Below are positions 18,619 to 28,998 of a DNA stretch of 52,625 nt, in pieces. The notes under the pieces were generated by a model, which was not told where the DNA came from, did no database searches, and saw only the letters and a program-made list of their open reading frames with translations. The translations under genes were made by a program, and so were the position numbers. Source of the DNA: Candidatus Cloacimonadota bacterium (GTDB lineage Bacteria > Cloacimonadota > Cloacimonadia > Cloacimonadales > TCS61); NCBI GenBank assembly GCA_021735645.1, contig JAIPGP010000016.1, positions 1 to 52,625 of the forward strand, read 5' to 3'. Numbering within the stretch: position 1 is the stretch's first letter; every line of letters begins with the position of its first letter.

Positions 18619-21069
18619 TTGGAAAAGTTAGCTCGGAAGATTTTATTTTTCATAATATTTATCCTTATAATATCAAGCTTGCAAGGTGAAGAGAAAGTTA
18701 TATTAAAAGTATTTTCACTTCCTGATCCCAAAGCTACTGATGCTTTTAACCGGGCAGATATGGAAGTGATCAAAGCATTCAAACAAAAATATCCCTGGAT
18801 AGAGCTGCGTTCTTTCTCTGGTATTCAAATTGAGAATATGGAGCTGGATGCCGGACCGCTCATGGCAATTGCCGGCGGTGTCTCGCCGGATGTGATCTAC
18901 GTAAATTTCCGCCAGTCAGATACTTATATCGAGAATGATTTTCTATATCCCCTGGATGAATTTCTGGCACGTCAAACTGAGCAGGAAATAGATTATCCCA
19001 TTGAAAAGCCGGTGATGCCTGTGATCAAGAGGAAAAAGGTTGGAGAATCTCAGGAGCATGTGTGGTGCCTTCCCTATGAAACCCTGGTGCGGGTGCTGAT
19101 GTATCGCAAAGACCTTTTTCATAAGGCAGGCATTGATCCTGAGCGACCACCGCAGAACTGGGAAGAACTGCTGGATTATGCGCGCAGGCTGACTATTCCT
19201 TCTGAGGGAGTATATGGTTTATTTCTTGCCTCGGGACCGGAAATGGCTTATGACTGGATAACCTATCTCTGGTCAGCGGGTGGCGATGCAGTATTGCAGG
19301 ATCCTTATACAGAAGAATGGTATGCGGCTTTTAATAGTGAAGCAGGTGTGGATGCCATGGAATTTTATCTGGATTTGATCACTACTCCCTGGATTGATGC
19401 GGAAGGTAATAAGCAGGAAGGCTTTGTGATCCGGGAAGGAGACTGGGGCAGGATGTGGGATGAGGGCAAGATCGGGATGCGGATGATGTATATGGATCAG
19501 CGTAATCTGGGGGGACAGATTGATCCTAATCTTTATGGAGCTGCTCCTCCGCCTTATGGACCCACAGGAGAGCGGGGTTCAGAAATAAATTCACGCATGA
19601 TGGGGATTTTTTCGCAAGCTGGAGAAACTAATAATGCCGGGCTGGGCGATCGTGATCCGCAAAAGGTGAAGGAAGCTGCCTGGAATTATATCTGGTTTTA
19701 TGATTCCGAGGAAGCGCGTCAGATCAGAATGAAAGTGATGATAGAAGCCGGTTATGGCAAGATGCAAAATCCGATCTATCTGCAGCGTTATGGTTATGAC
19801 GAATACCTGAAATATGTACCTCCAGGCTGGCTGGAAACCTTTGAAGAGGCGGTAGCCAGCGGCAATCCTGAGCCTTATGGGCATAATTGCCAGAAAATAT
19901 ATTACTTTATGACTTATCCCATTGAGACCTGTATTTCAATGGAGCGGGAAGGTAAACTGGGAGAAACCCGAGAGGAAAAACGGGGAAATATCAAGAGTAT
20001 TCTTGATAACGGTGTACAGCGGACAAATGAGAAGATGATCGGGAAAGTAAGCGAAGCTGAACGCAAGAAGCGCAACAGCATCGCCTTTCTGGTGGCAACA
20101 TTTATCTTTCTGGTTTTCGTTGTCTCGCTGATCAAGGTCTGGAAAATTTTCACTCCCAAAACCCTGGTACGAAATAAATCCAATCTGAAGAAAAAGAGTT
20201 ATTTCTGGGCGTGGATGATGATAATTCCTGCACTGGGTTCGATCATATTATGGAAATATGTGCCAATGATAATGGGCTCAGTGATGGCATTTCAGGATTA
20301 TCAGATCGTGGGTGACAGTCAGTTCATCGGTTTGCAGAATTTTGCGGATGTGCTGTTTGATCCCGTATGGTGGTCTTCCCTGGGCAAGACGCTTTATTAC
20401 ATGTTCTTATCCCTGTCGCTGGGATTCTTTCCACCGGTTATTCTGGCTATTCTGCTGCAGGAAGTATCGCATGGGAAGCTGGTTTATCGGGTCATTTATT
20501 ACCTGCCGGCTGTGATCAGTGGAGTGATCGTTATTTATTTGTGGAAGCTGCTTTATGACCCTTCCGATGCAGGAGGTTTGAACCAGATACTCATGGCACT
20601 GGGCATGGAAAAAAGCCGTTGGATCAGGGATGAGAATCTGGCAATGCTCTGCTGTATATTACCCACAGTGTGGGCAGGAGTGGGACCCGGCTGCCTGATC
20701 TATCTGGCAGCGCTGAAGGGGATTCCTGATGAAAATTATGAAGCTGCCGATATTGATGGAGCAAACTTTTTTCATAAGATAAGATATATCGTAATTCCTA
20801 ATCTGAAAGCTTTGATCATTATCCAGTTCATTGCTGCTTTCATCGCCTCCAGTCAGCAAAGCGGATTCATTCTGGTAATGACCTTTGGAGGGCCTAATGA
20901 AGCTACGCGAGTGGCGAATCTGCTGATCTTTGAGAAAGCTTATCTTTTTCTCAAATTCGGGGTGGCTACTACCATGGCATGGATGCTGGGTATGATGATG
21001 ATGGGATTCACGGTTATTCAATTACGCCGCTTAAATAAAATGGAATTTAAGACAGCTTCTGCTGAATAA
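18619..21069 (+). CDS. Sugar ABC transporter: extracellular solute-binding domain fused to MalF-type permease
   Basis: N-terminal family-1 SBP (TDAFNRADMEVIKAFKQKYPWIELR..., GLFLASGPEMAYDWITYLW), C-terminal permease with EAADIDGANFFHKIRYIVIPNL. Confidence 0.88.
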   Translation: MEKLARKILFFIIFILIISSLQGEEKVILKVFSLPDPKATDAFNRADMEVIKAFKQKYPWIELRSFSGIQIENMELDAGPLMAIAGGVSPDVIYVNFRQSDTYIENDFLYPLDEFLARQTEQEIDYPIEKPVMPVIKRKKVGESQEHVWCLPYETLVRVLMYRKDLFHKAGIDPERPPQNWEELLDYARRLTIPSEGVYGLFLASGPEMAYDWITYLWSAGGDAVLQDPYTEEWYAAFNSEAGVDAMEFYLDLITTPWIDAEGNKQEGFVIREGDWGRMWDEGKIGMRMMYMDQRNLGGQIDPNLYGAAPPPYGPTGERGSEINSRMMGIFSQAGETNNAGLGDRDPQKVKEAAWNYIWFYDSEEARQIRMKVMIEAGYGKMQNPIYLQRYGYDEYLKYVPPGWLETFEEAVASGNPEPYGHNCQKIYYFMTYPIETCISMEREGKLGETREEKRGNIKSILDNGVQRTNEKMIGKVSEAERKKRNSIAFLVATFIFLVFVVSLIKVWKIFTPKTLVRNKSNLKKKSYFWAWMMIIPALGSIILWKYVPMIMGSVMAFQDYQIVGDSQFIGLQNFADVLFDPVWWSSLGKTLYYMFLSLSLGFFPPVILAILLQEVSHGKLVYRVIYYLPAVISGVIVIYLWKLLYDPSDAGGLNQILMALGMEKSRWIRDENLAMLCCILPTVWAGVGPGCLIYLAALKGIPDENYEAADIDGANFFHKIRYIVIPNLKALIIIQFIAAFIASSQQSGFILVMTFGGPNEATRVANLLIFEKAYLFLKFGVATTMAWMLGMMMMGFTVIQLRRLNKMEFKTASAE

Positions 21070-21082
21070 AAGGATATCAGAA

Positions 21083-23374
21083 ATGCCAATTATAGGAAAA
21101 GTGGGACGTAAAACCTTAAAAGTAAGAGCTTTGAGCCTGATAATACATATCGTGCTGCTGCTCGGTGCGGTTACTATGATCTATCCTTTTATGGTGATGA
21201 TCTCTGCTTCATTCAAAAGCAACGTCGATGCACAGACCTTCTCGGTGTATCCGCAGTTCTTTTTTGATGATGAGATGCTGTATCGCAAATACATTGAAGC
21301 CAGAATGAATGAACTGGGCGACAGGATGGCTGAGCAATATAAAAACCGGGCTCTCAGTTTCACACTGCTTGATTCTCCGGCAAAACTGATACTGCAGGTG
21401 CATGATGACTGGTTTGAATTTCTGGAGGAAAATTACCGGAAGCATGATATTTTTGATTACTATATTTCTGAGCAATATGGCAGAGGGATATACCCTCGCA
21501 ATGAGCGGAAATTCCGTAATTATATGAAGAAGAAAACCGGAGGCAGTCTTGACCGCCTGAATGAGCAATATGGCACATCCACTCTTAACTGGGATGAGGT
21601 GCGACTGGAAGAAACCGGCATAACAGGCAGGAATTTTAATGGTGACTATACCGGTTTTCTGGCAGAATATAGTGATTTCCGGCATGATCTGCCGCTTTGG
21701 CAAAGGGTATATGTAAGTCTGGATGGTAATTTCATCAATTCGGAATTACGTCCGCTTTTTAAGAATGAGATACGGCTGATGAATGACAGCCTGCAGACTA
21801 ATTTTATGAACTGGGAAGAGATCAAGCTGGCAGAAACTATGCCTGATGGTGCTTTGCAGCCTTTCTGGATCAATTATGTGAAGCAGCGCCTTAATATCCA
21901 TCATATTCAATTACTACCCGAAGCATTGGCTTCCTGGCAGGGCTATATTCAGGAAAAATATGATGATATCAGTCTGCTGAATAAAACCTGGATAACAGAT
22001 TATCCTCAGTTCAGCTCTATCCAAATTCCGGTAGAATTACCGCGCAGTGGGGCATTGCCGGTTGATTACACCTTTTTCATTGAAAATATTGCCCAGCCGC
22101 AATGGCTGAAAGTTACCTCAGTTGAACTCGATTACCGCGGGTGGCTGGCAGATAAATATGGCGATGTTGACGATTTGAATATTGCCTTTGAGCGAGGATA
22201 TAGTGAATTCAAAGAAGTTGAGCTGCCCTTGACAAATCCAGAATTCAATCTGGCTAAAGAAGAGGACTGGAGCTGGTTTGTGCGTCAGGAAGTTTATCCG
22301 TGGTCTATCAGACTAAAGCCATTGAGCCAGCAGGAATTCCTTACATTTATGCGAAAACTGCATCCCGGAAAAGACGGTTCAATTGATCTGGACAGCTTTA
22401 ATCGGGAATATAATACGGATTATGAACAGGAGATATTTATCTATCCCCCGCTCGCTTTGCCTGAAAATTTTAATTACCGGATGGACTGGCTCTATTTTGT
22501 GAGAAATGTTACGTCAAACCGTTTTCTGGAAGTTACTCCTGATAAACAAGGGGAGTGGATATCATACCTTGAATCAAAATATCATAATACCAGAGATTTG
22601 AATCAGGCATGGCACTTGAGCTGGCAGGATTTTAATCAAGTGTCGATAGATCATTACCAGATAGATTATAATATCTTTAAAGAGCATAAAACGAGTATCT
22701 TCTGGGAATTCGCCAAACGTAATTACGTGATGGTGCTGGATGAAATGCTCTATAACGGCAGGGCTATGCTGAATACTATTATCTATTGCCTGCTGGCGAT
22801 CATCTCTGCGCTTATCGTTAATCCTCTGGCTGCCTATGCCATGAGCCGCTATAAACTACCTGCCACCTATAAGATCATCCTCGTTCTCATGCTCACAATG
22901 GCATTCCCCGCAATGGTGATGGGCATTCCGAATTTCCTGATCATGAAAAAATTCGGGATGCTGAACACTTTCTGGGCGCTTATTCTGCCCGGACTGGCAG
23001 ATGGATATTTTATCTTCCTGCTCAAAGGTTTCTTCGATTCGCTGCCCAAAGAATTATTTGAAAGTGCCACCTTGGATGGTGCCAGCGAGTGGACAATATT
23101 CTGGCGGATCGCCATGTCACTTTCCAAGCCTATCATGGCAGTGATTGCCCTAAGTGCTTTTAATGCTGCCTACCGCAATTTCATGTTCGCTTTCATTGTC
23201 TGCCAGGATAAATCCATGTGGACAATGATGGTGAATATCTATCAAATGATGCAGCGCACCAGTGCCGGAGTAGGATTTGCCGCCTTAGTAGTAGCATCCA
23301 TCCCCACTTTTGCCGTATTCGTCTTCTTCCAGAATATTATTATCAGAGGAATTGTAGTTCCTACTGAGAAATAG
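21083..23374 (+). CDS. MalG-type sugar ABC permease with ~500-aa extracytoplasmic repeat insertion
   Basis: TM1 near N-term, then W..YL..KY...LN..W repeats, then permease core with ESATLDGASEWTIFWRIAMSLSKP. Confidence 0.87.
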   Translation: MPIIGKVGRKTLKVRALSLIIHIVLLLGAVTMIYPFMVMISASFKSNVDAQTFSVYPQFFFDDEMLYRKYIEARMNELGDRMAEQYKNRALSFTLLDSPAKLILQVHDDWFEFLEENYRKHDIFDYYISEQYGRGIYPRNERKFRNYMKKKTGGSLDRLNEQYGTSTLNWDEVRLEETGITGRNFNGDYTGFLAEYSDFRHDLPLWQRVYVSLDGNFINSELRPLFKNEIRLMNDSLQTNFMNWEEIKLAETMPDGALQPFWINYVKQRLNIHHIQLLPEALASWQGYIQEKYDDISLLNKTWITDYPQFSSIQIPVELPRSGALPVDYTFFIENIAQPQWLKVTSVELDYRGWLADKYGDVDDLNIAFERGYSEFKEVELPLTNPEFNLAKEEDWSWFVRQEVYPWSIRLKPLSQQEFLTFMRKLHPGKDGSIDLDSFNREYNTDYEQEIFIYPPLALPENFNYRMDWLYFVRNVTSNRFLEVTPDKQGEWISYLESKYHNTRDLNQAWHLSWQDFNQVSIDHYQIDYNIFKEHKTSIFWEFAKRNYVMVLDEMLYNGRAMLNTIIYCLLAIISALIVNPLAAYAMSRYKLPATYKIILVLMLTMAFPAMVMGIPNFLIMKKFGMLNTFWALILPGLADGYFIFLLKGFFDSLPKELFESATLDGASEWTIFWRIAMSLSKPIMAVIALSAFNAAYRNFMFAFIVCQDKSMWTMMVNIYQMMQRTSAGVGFAALVVASIPTFAVFVFFQNIIIRGIVVPTEK

Positions 23375-23402
23375 GAGACTGCCATAATCACACCCTCACC
23401 GG

Positions 23403-23452
23403 CTATATGACCATAGGGCTTATAGGACTTATAGGACTTATAGGTCATATAG
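23403..23452. repeat. CTATATGACC...GGTCATATAG inverted repeat enclosing (cttatagga)x3
   Basis: Perfect 10-bp arms and three tandem 9-mers. Confidence 0.5.
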
Positions 23453-23882
23453 AGAGGAATTGGTGAAACTGGCATCCCCCTGCTTTATTTTGTTTTCATA
23501 GCAGTAGCTTTAACGATAACTAACCAGATAAGTAAGACTTGCACCGCTAATGTTACTCCAGAAGTGGGGCGAGGATTACGTGACTCGGAACTCGGGATAA
23601 GTCCCCAGTCCGCAATCCCAAGTTAGAGTTATCCACTTCCATAACTGATTGACAATGATCGTTATCTGCGCCGCATCTGTGAGTACACCGGCGCTGTACA
23701 TATAACTTTAAAGCAGAAATATAATTGACAGGTAATGCCAGGAAATCGGTGAAAATCTTGACAGGAAAATGGGGGTGGGCGACTTTGTTTTTCATAAAAG
23801 CTGGAGGTCTGTATAACCTGAGAAGTTATTAATTTGTTTTGTTTATTTACATGAGATCAGAAAGGTTAATAACGGAGGTATA

Positions 23883-23975
23883 GTGGATAAAATCCCAAAA
23901 CAGAGTTTCAGCTTAAACTATTTTAATGCAATTGTTGCAGGTATTGAAAACAAACTAAAAAACAGAGGGATATAG
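23883..23975 (+). CDS. Possible 30-aa small protein MDKIPKQSFSLNYFNAIVAGIENKLKNRGI
   Basis: GTG start preceded by acggaggta RBS; not in ORF list. Confidence 0.35.
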   Translation: MDKIPKQSFSLNYFNAIVAGIENKLKNRGI

Positions 23976-24013
23976 CTCAAAAAAATAAGATATCAGTTTT
24001 CTTTATTTCAAAG

Positions 24014-25818
24014 ATGGAGGACAAGATGAAAAAGTCTTATTTTGTAGCCCTTATCCTGTTTTGCTTGAGCGTAAATATGTTAATGTCAGAAGTACGTCAT
24101 TTGATAATTGCTCCGGAAGATTTTATGGAAGCTGGAGCAGAACTGGCAGATTATTATGCAGAGAATTATGGTATAGTACGGGAACTGCATGGAATTGAAA
24201 CGATAATCTCAGGTGCAGATGATGCCTCAGAAGCGCTGCACGAATACCTGGAAGCCTGTTTTACTGAACCTGGAATAGAAACAGAAGGCAGCAGTGTGCT
24301 GTTAATAGGCAGTGGTACCAGAAACTGGTCAAGTGGAAGTATCAGGAACCGGATACCAGTATATGAACAAAATGGGATCATGAGTGATAGCTGGTTTGTT
24401 GATTTTGATGATGATAATCGGGCAGATGTGGCAATCGGCAGAATACCAGCGAGTACAGAAAATGAAGTAGCTGGTTATCTAAACAGGTATGTTCATACCT
24501 GGATAATGACAATAGCGGTTTGTGGCAAAGAAGTCTACTGTTTAGTGCAGATGATGAGATGAAGACTGGTGAAATCGAAGGAAATTACCCCGGCAGTAGT
24601 TTGAATCACTCGGCAAGAAGTGATGATTTGATGAATAATATAAATGAATATTATCTGAAACGGCAGGTTTATGGCATTGATTATGAGGCTGATGAGGATG
24701 GTTATAAGCCCGCAGCCAGAGATGATATTGTGGAAATATTGAATGAAGGTGTTAATTTTTGGTGTTATACGGGACACAGCAGTTCTGAAATGTTAGGTGA
24801 TGAGCATTACTTTTCAGAAGAAGATGTAGCCAATTTGGATAATAATGGCAGGCGAGGTTTTATGTTTGTGGCAGGCTGCCAAACAGGAGATTTTGGTAAT
24901 GAGGAACCATGTCTTACCGAACAACTGCTGTTTGCCGGAGATGGCGGGATTATTGGCAGTTTTGCACCAACAGAATCAAGTGGACCCGCTAGTAATATAT
25001 TAATGGGCCTGGTTTTTCTGAGTTCCTTGTATAATGATAACGTAAGATGGGGCGAAGCTATGCTGGAAGCACAATTTAATTCGACAGCTTCAATATTTAA
25101 TACAGTAAAATACAATATATTAGGAGACCCATTAGCTAAGATCATGAATGGCACAGCTAATGACCTGATCACAAATGAAGTAATAGAAATAATGCTGCCT
25201 GGTGAGGAACTGGGTTTTTTCTGGCAATGTGAGGAAAGCTGCACAGAAGCATTGACAGCAATCCGAGAAGCCAGCAGTTATATAGAATACAGTCATACTC
25301 TGGATGGAATCACTTATGAATACAACCGCTGGCGTCCTGGTGAAATAATATATAGTCAGGTGAGACCAGTTACTGGAGGTTGGGGAGTAGTTCTTATAAC
25401 ATTACCAGAGGATGTAGTGGAAGGCTTTGACGGCAGGATAGTATGTCTTTCTGAGAATGAACAGGGAGAAACATTGAGCTGGTTTTCCGGTGATATTCAG
25501 ATGGGAAATAATAGTGGTGAAGAACCGGATATTGTGCCTGCAAATTGCATAAGTATCAGTAATTATCCCAACCCATTCAATCCTGAGACCACTATTAGAT
25601 ATTATTTACCTGAAAGCGGAGCTGTTAAGCTGTCAATTTATAATATCAAGGGGAAACTGGTGAATAATCTGATAAATAATAATGAAAATGAAGGTTGGCA
25701 TGAAATGGTTTGGAATGGCAAAGATCAGGCAGGCAGAGCAACTTCCAGCGGGGTATATATAATCAAACTGCGCAGCGGTGAATATTCCATCAGCAGAAAA
25801 ATCAGTCAGTTGAAATGA
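24014..25818 (+). pseudogene. Gingipain-like (peptidase family C25) secreted protease, frame-shifted around 24490-24520
   Basis: ORFs 24014-24562 and 24520-25818 join if the frame changes near RYVH|YLDNDNSGLWQRSLLFSADDEMK. WCYTGHSS (His) and FVAGCQTG (Cys); C-term YPNPFNPETTIRYYLPESG. Confidence 0.8.
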
Positions 25819-25891
25819 AAAACTGTGGACAATGAGAATGAGAGAGCAGAAATGGTATTTAGAGAAAAAAATATAGTGTAACGGGTGAAAT

Positions 25892-28800
25892 ATGAAAAAA
25901 GAAAGAGTTATAGTGCTGTTGATACTGGCGTTTTCTTTGTCAGTATTATGGTCAGCACCTCCGGCACCTGGAAGCTGGTGGCAGGACGATATGTCATTTG
26001 CAGGAGTATCTGAGAAATACAGTAATTATCAGTCAGAGCGTGATTTTGATCTGCCGGATAATATTCTGGTATTACGCTGTCAGTTCATCGATGTAAGCTT
26101 TGATCTTGATCCGAACTATCCTCCCGGGGAGCCAGACCCTTTACCGCATGATGCTGCCTATTTTGAGCGGTTCATGTTCCATCTGGGAGCTTACTGGAGC
26201 GATGCTTCTGCTGGTAATTATCAGATAAATCCTGAGAATTACACTCTATATCCTGAGGTATTTACTCTGAGCCGGGAGATGTCTTATTACGGCAATGATG
26301 AGCTTAGTCAGGAGCGTGTGAGTGAGATGATCGTGGAATTACTGGATATGGGAGATGCTGAGATAGATTATTCGCTTTATGACAGCTTTATCATTTTTCA
26401 TGCCGGAGCGGGACAGGAAGCGGATATCAGTGGAGCGAATACCGCAGACATCTGGACGACCTTTGTGAGCAGGTCAACTTTGCAGGCAGGGCTTGATCCC
26501 GAGAATGATGATTTCCCGGGACTGGAATATGATGGCGTATTATTAAAGGAGTTTGTGATAGTGCCGGAAACAGAGCGCCAGCCGGATATTCAGGAGAATG
26601 ATCCCATTTTTGGAGTTTTAGGGGTATTATGTCATGAATTCGGGCGTCAAATAGGGCTTCCCACCTTATATGACAATCAGTCATCAAACGGTAAATCTGC
26701 CGGAATAGGTAATTATGGCGTGATGGGTACGGGGCTGTGGAATGCCGCCGGCTATGTACCGCCACTGCCAGTTGCCTGGTGCAGAATATACCTGGGCTGG
26801 TCTGATTTTGTGACAATAGATAGTTTTACTGAGGCGGCAGAACTTACTTATCCAATGAATACAGATTCTGAGATGCCTAAAATTTATAAAGTTCTGATAA
26901 GTGAAGATGAATATTTTCTTCTGGAGAACCGGCAGCAGAATCCTGATGGCAGCGTTATAGTGGACACAGTAGGTAATTCAGCGGCAACTTTCAGCTTTGA
27001 GATCGTGGAAGGTCAGATTTATTATGAAGACGGGACACCATATTTTGATTTTATGACTAACACCTATGCTGGTTGTGAGTGGGATTTTTTCCTGCCCGGT
27101 TATGGAGAAGGTGATGCCCTTGATATGGATGGTTCTGGTATTTGCATCTGGCATGTGGACGAGTTCGTGATGCGGGAGAAATTTAATCTGGCAGAAGAGA
27201 TCAATGTACCCAATGGGGTAGAAGAACATAAAGGAATTGATCTGGAAGAAGCTGATCATAATCAGGGACTTGATGTGTATGGCTACTACGGATATAAAGA
27301 CGATACATATAGACAGGGTAATAATGATTATTTTGGGTATGTGGAATATAATGGATTGCCCTGGAATCCCACAGCAGAAAGCTATTATGGCGGTATTCAG
27401 CTTGAGATTTATGATATTAGTGCATCTGCTGAGGTGATGAGCTTTTCAGTTGACTTTGAATGGTCACTTGATACTGGATATACGGGGGAAAATACCTTAC
27501 CGGCAGCCTGGCTGGATTTTGGCGATGGTGAGCAGAAATTATTTTACCCGATGCCCAATGGAGATGTCTTTCTTTGGGAAAATGACACTTTAATAGCAGA
27601 AGAAAATATTCCCAGGGACTGTCTGCCTGTGTGCTGGGCCTGGCTGGAAAGCAGAAAAAAAATACTGATACCGGCAGAATTTGCCAATGTAGCCTCTTTG
27701 CATATGCTGGATGAGAATCTGTATACAACCGGACAATTGTTGTTTGTAGATTACTCCTGGGCAGCCCCGCCAATGGTGATAACAGATGAAACCGGAGAGG
27801 AAATGATCGTGCTGGCATTAAACAGCACAGTGGATGATGATAATAACCGAATCGGGCTTTATGATAGTGACTTGACCGAGATTGGCGAGTACTTTAACAT
27901 AGCAACATATCAGGTATGCGGAAATATGATGTATGATGGAGATGTGCATATACCAGTGAGAGATGGCAACCAATTTATGATTTATAAAATAGACCTTGCA
28001 AATCATTATCTAAACATGGAAGCAAGCCTGCAGACAGAGCTGGAACTTAAGAATGGAATATTAACAGAATTCCGGGAAAATGCCGGAAAGAAAATGATTT
28101 TCACCACTAATGACAGCTTGCTGGTGCAATTTAATCAGACGGGAGATACATATTCATTTGAGAAGGAAATACCATTACCCTTTATCTGCAATTCCTATCC
28201 CAGCTATGGTGATCTGGATAATAACGGAGTGCGGGAATTATTGTATGGTGGCGAAAACAGCTTTGTGGCAATTGATGAAGCAGGAAACACGATTAAATCA
28301 TCTGAGGAGCTTGCAATACCTGATTCCAGCGGGATATGTGCCGGAGTGGTGCCAATTGATCTGGATGGTGATAATAAACTGGAAGTAGTGGGTATGATGA
28401 GCCATAACCGGCTTTGTATCTGGGAAAGCCAGCATGATAATGATTACCGGCTGAAAAGATATTATCCCGTTACTTACGGGCAGGGCAGCAGGCAGTATCC
28501 GGTCATTAAAACCGGAACTGCTGAAACAGTGATCTATCTGCCGGCTGATAATGGCAGAATATTCAGAAATACAGGTCATAATTTCCTGACCAGTGAAATA
28601 CCGGTTGTCTATGTGGGTCTGGCAAGAACGGCTTATATACCGTGGCAGGCAGGAAATAATGAGTATGAAATCAGCAGTTTATTTATCGATAAAGAAACTT
28701 ATATCTATCCTAATCCCTATTCTACCATCTATAACAGCACTTTTGTAGGTGGTAAGGAAGAATTTGGAAAAGTGGGAGTGCACATTATGCTATCAGAAAG

Positions 28801-28987
28801 CACAGATGCTGAGATATGGGTTTATGATATTGCCGGCAACCTGGTGGAAAGCAGCGAAATATCGCTTTCTGCTTATAAAGCGGAAGTATATCTTATAGAC
28901 GTAGGCAGGCTTGCCAGCGGCGTGTATATTGCCAGAGTGAAATCTGGCAGTGAGCAGAAAATATTAAAATTTGGCGTAGAGAAATAA
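25892..28987 (+). CDS. M6-family (immune inhibitor A-like) secreted metalloprotease-related protein, HExxH motif altered
   Basis: LCHEFGRQIGLPTLYDNQSS...YGVMGTGLWN; signal peptide; C-terminal sorting domain. Confidence 0.85.
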   Translation: MKKERVIVLLILAFSLSVLWSAPPAPGSWWQDDMSFAGVSEKYSNYQSERDFDLPDNILVLRCQFIDVSFDLDPNYPPGEPDPLPHDAAYFERFMFHLGAYWSDASAGNYQINPENYTLYPEVFTLSREMSYYGNDELSQERVSEMIVELLDMGDAEIDYSLYDSFIIFHAGAGQEADISGANTADIWTTFVSRSTLQAGLDPENDDFPGLEYDGVLLKEFVIVPETERQPDIQENDPIFGVLGVLCHEFGRQIGLPTLYDNQSSNGKSAGIGNYGVMGTGLWNAAGYVPPLPVAWCRIYLGWSDFVTIDSFTEAAELTYPMNTDSEMPKIYKVLISEDEYFLLENRQQNPDGSVIVDTVGNSAATFSFEIVEGQIYYEDGTPYFDFMTNTYAGCEWDFFLPGYGEGDALDMDGSGICIWHVDEFVMREKFNLAEEINVPNGVEEHKGIDLEEADHNQGLDVYGYYGYKDDTYRQGNNDYFGYVEYNGLPWNPTAESYYGGIQLEIYDISASAEVMSFSVDFEWSLDTGYTGENTLPAAWLDFGDGEQKLFYPMPNGDVFLWENDTLIAEENIPRDCLPVCWAWLESRKKILIPAEFANVASLHMLDENLYTTGQLLFVDYSWAAPPMVITDETGEEMIVLALNSTVDDDNNRIGLYDSDLTEIGEYFNIATYQVCGNMMYDGDVHIPVRDGNQFMIYKIDLANHYLNMEASLQTELELKNGILTEFRENAGKKMIFTTNDSLLVQFNQTGDTYSFEKEIPLPFICNSYPSYGDLDNNGVRELLYGGENSFVAIDEAGNTIKSSEELAIPDSSGICAGVVPIDLDGDNKLEVVGMMSHNRLCIWESQHDNDYRLKRYYPVTYGQGSRQYPVIKTGTAETVIYLPADNGRIFRNTGHNFLTSEIPVVYVGLARTAYIPWQAGNNEYEISSLFIDKETYIYPNPYSTIYNSTFVGGKEEFGKVGVHIMLSESTDAEIWVYDIAGNLVESSEISLSAYKAEVYLIDVGRLASGVYIARVKSGSEQKILKFGVEK

Positions 28988-28998
28988 GCGGAGGATAA

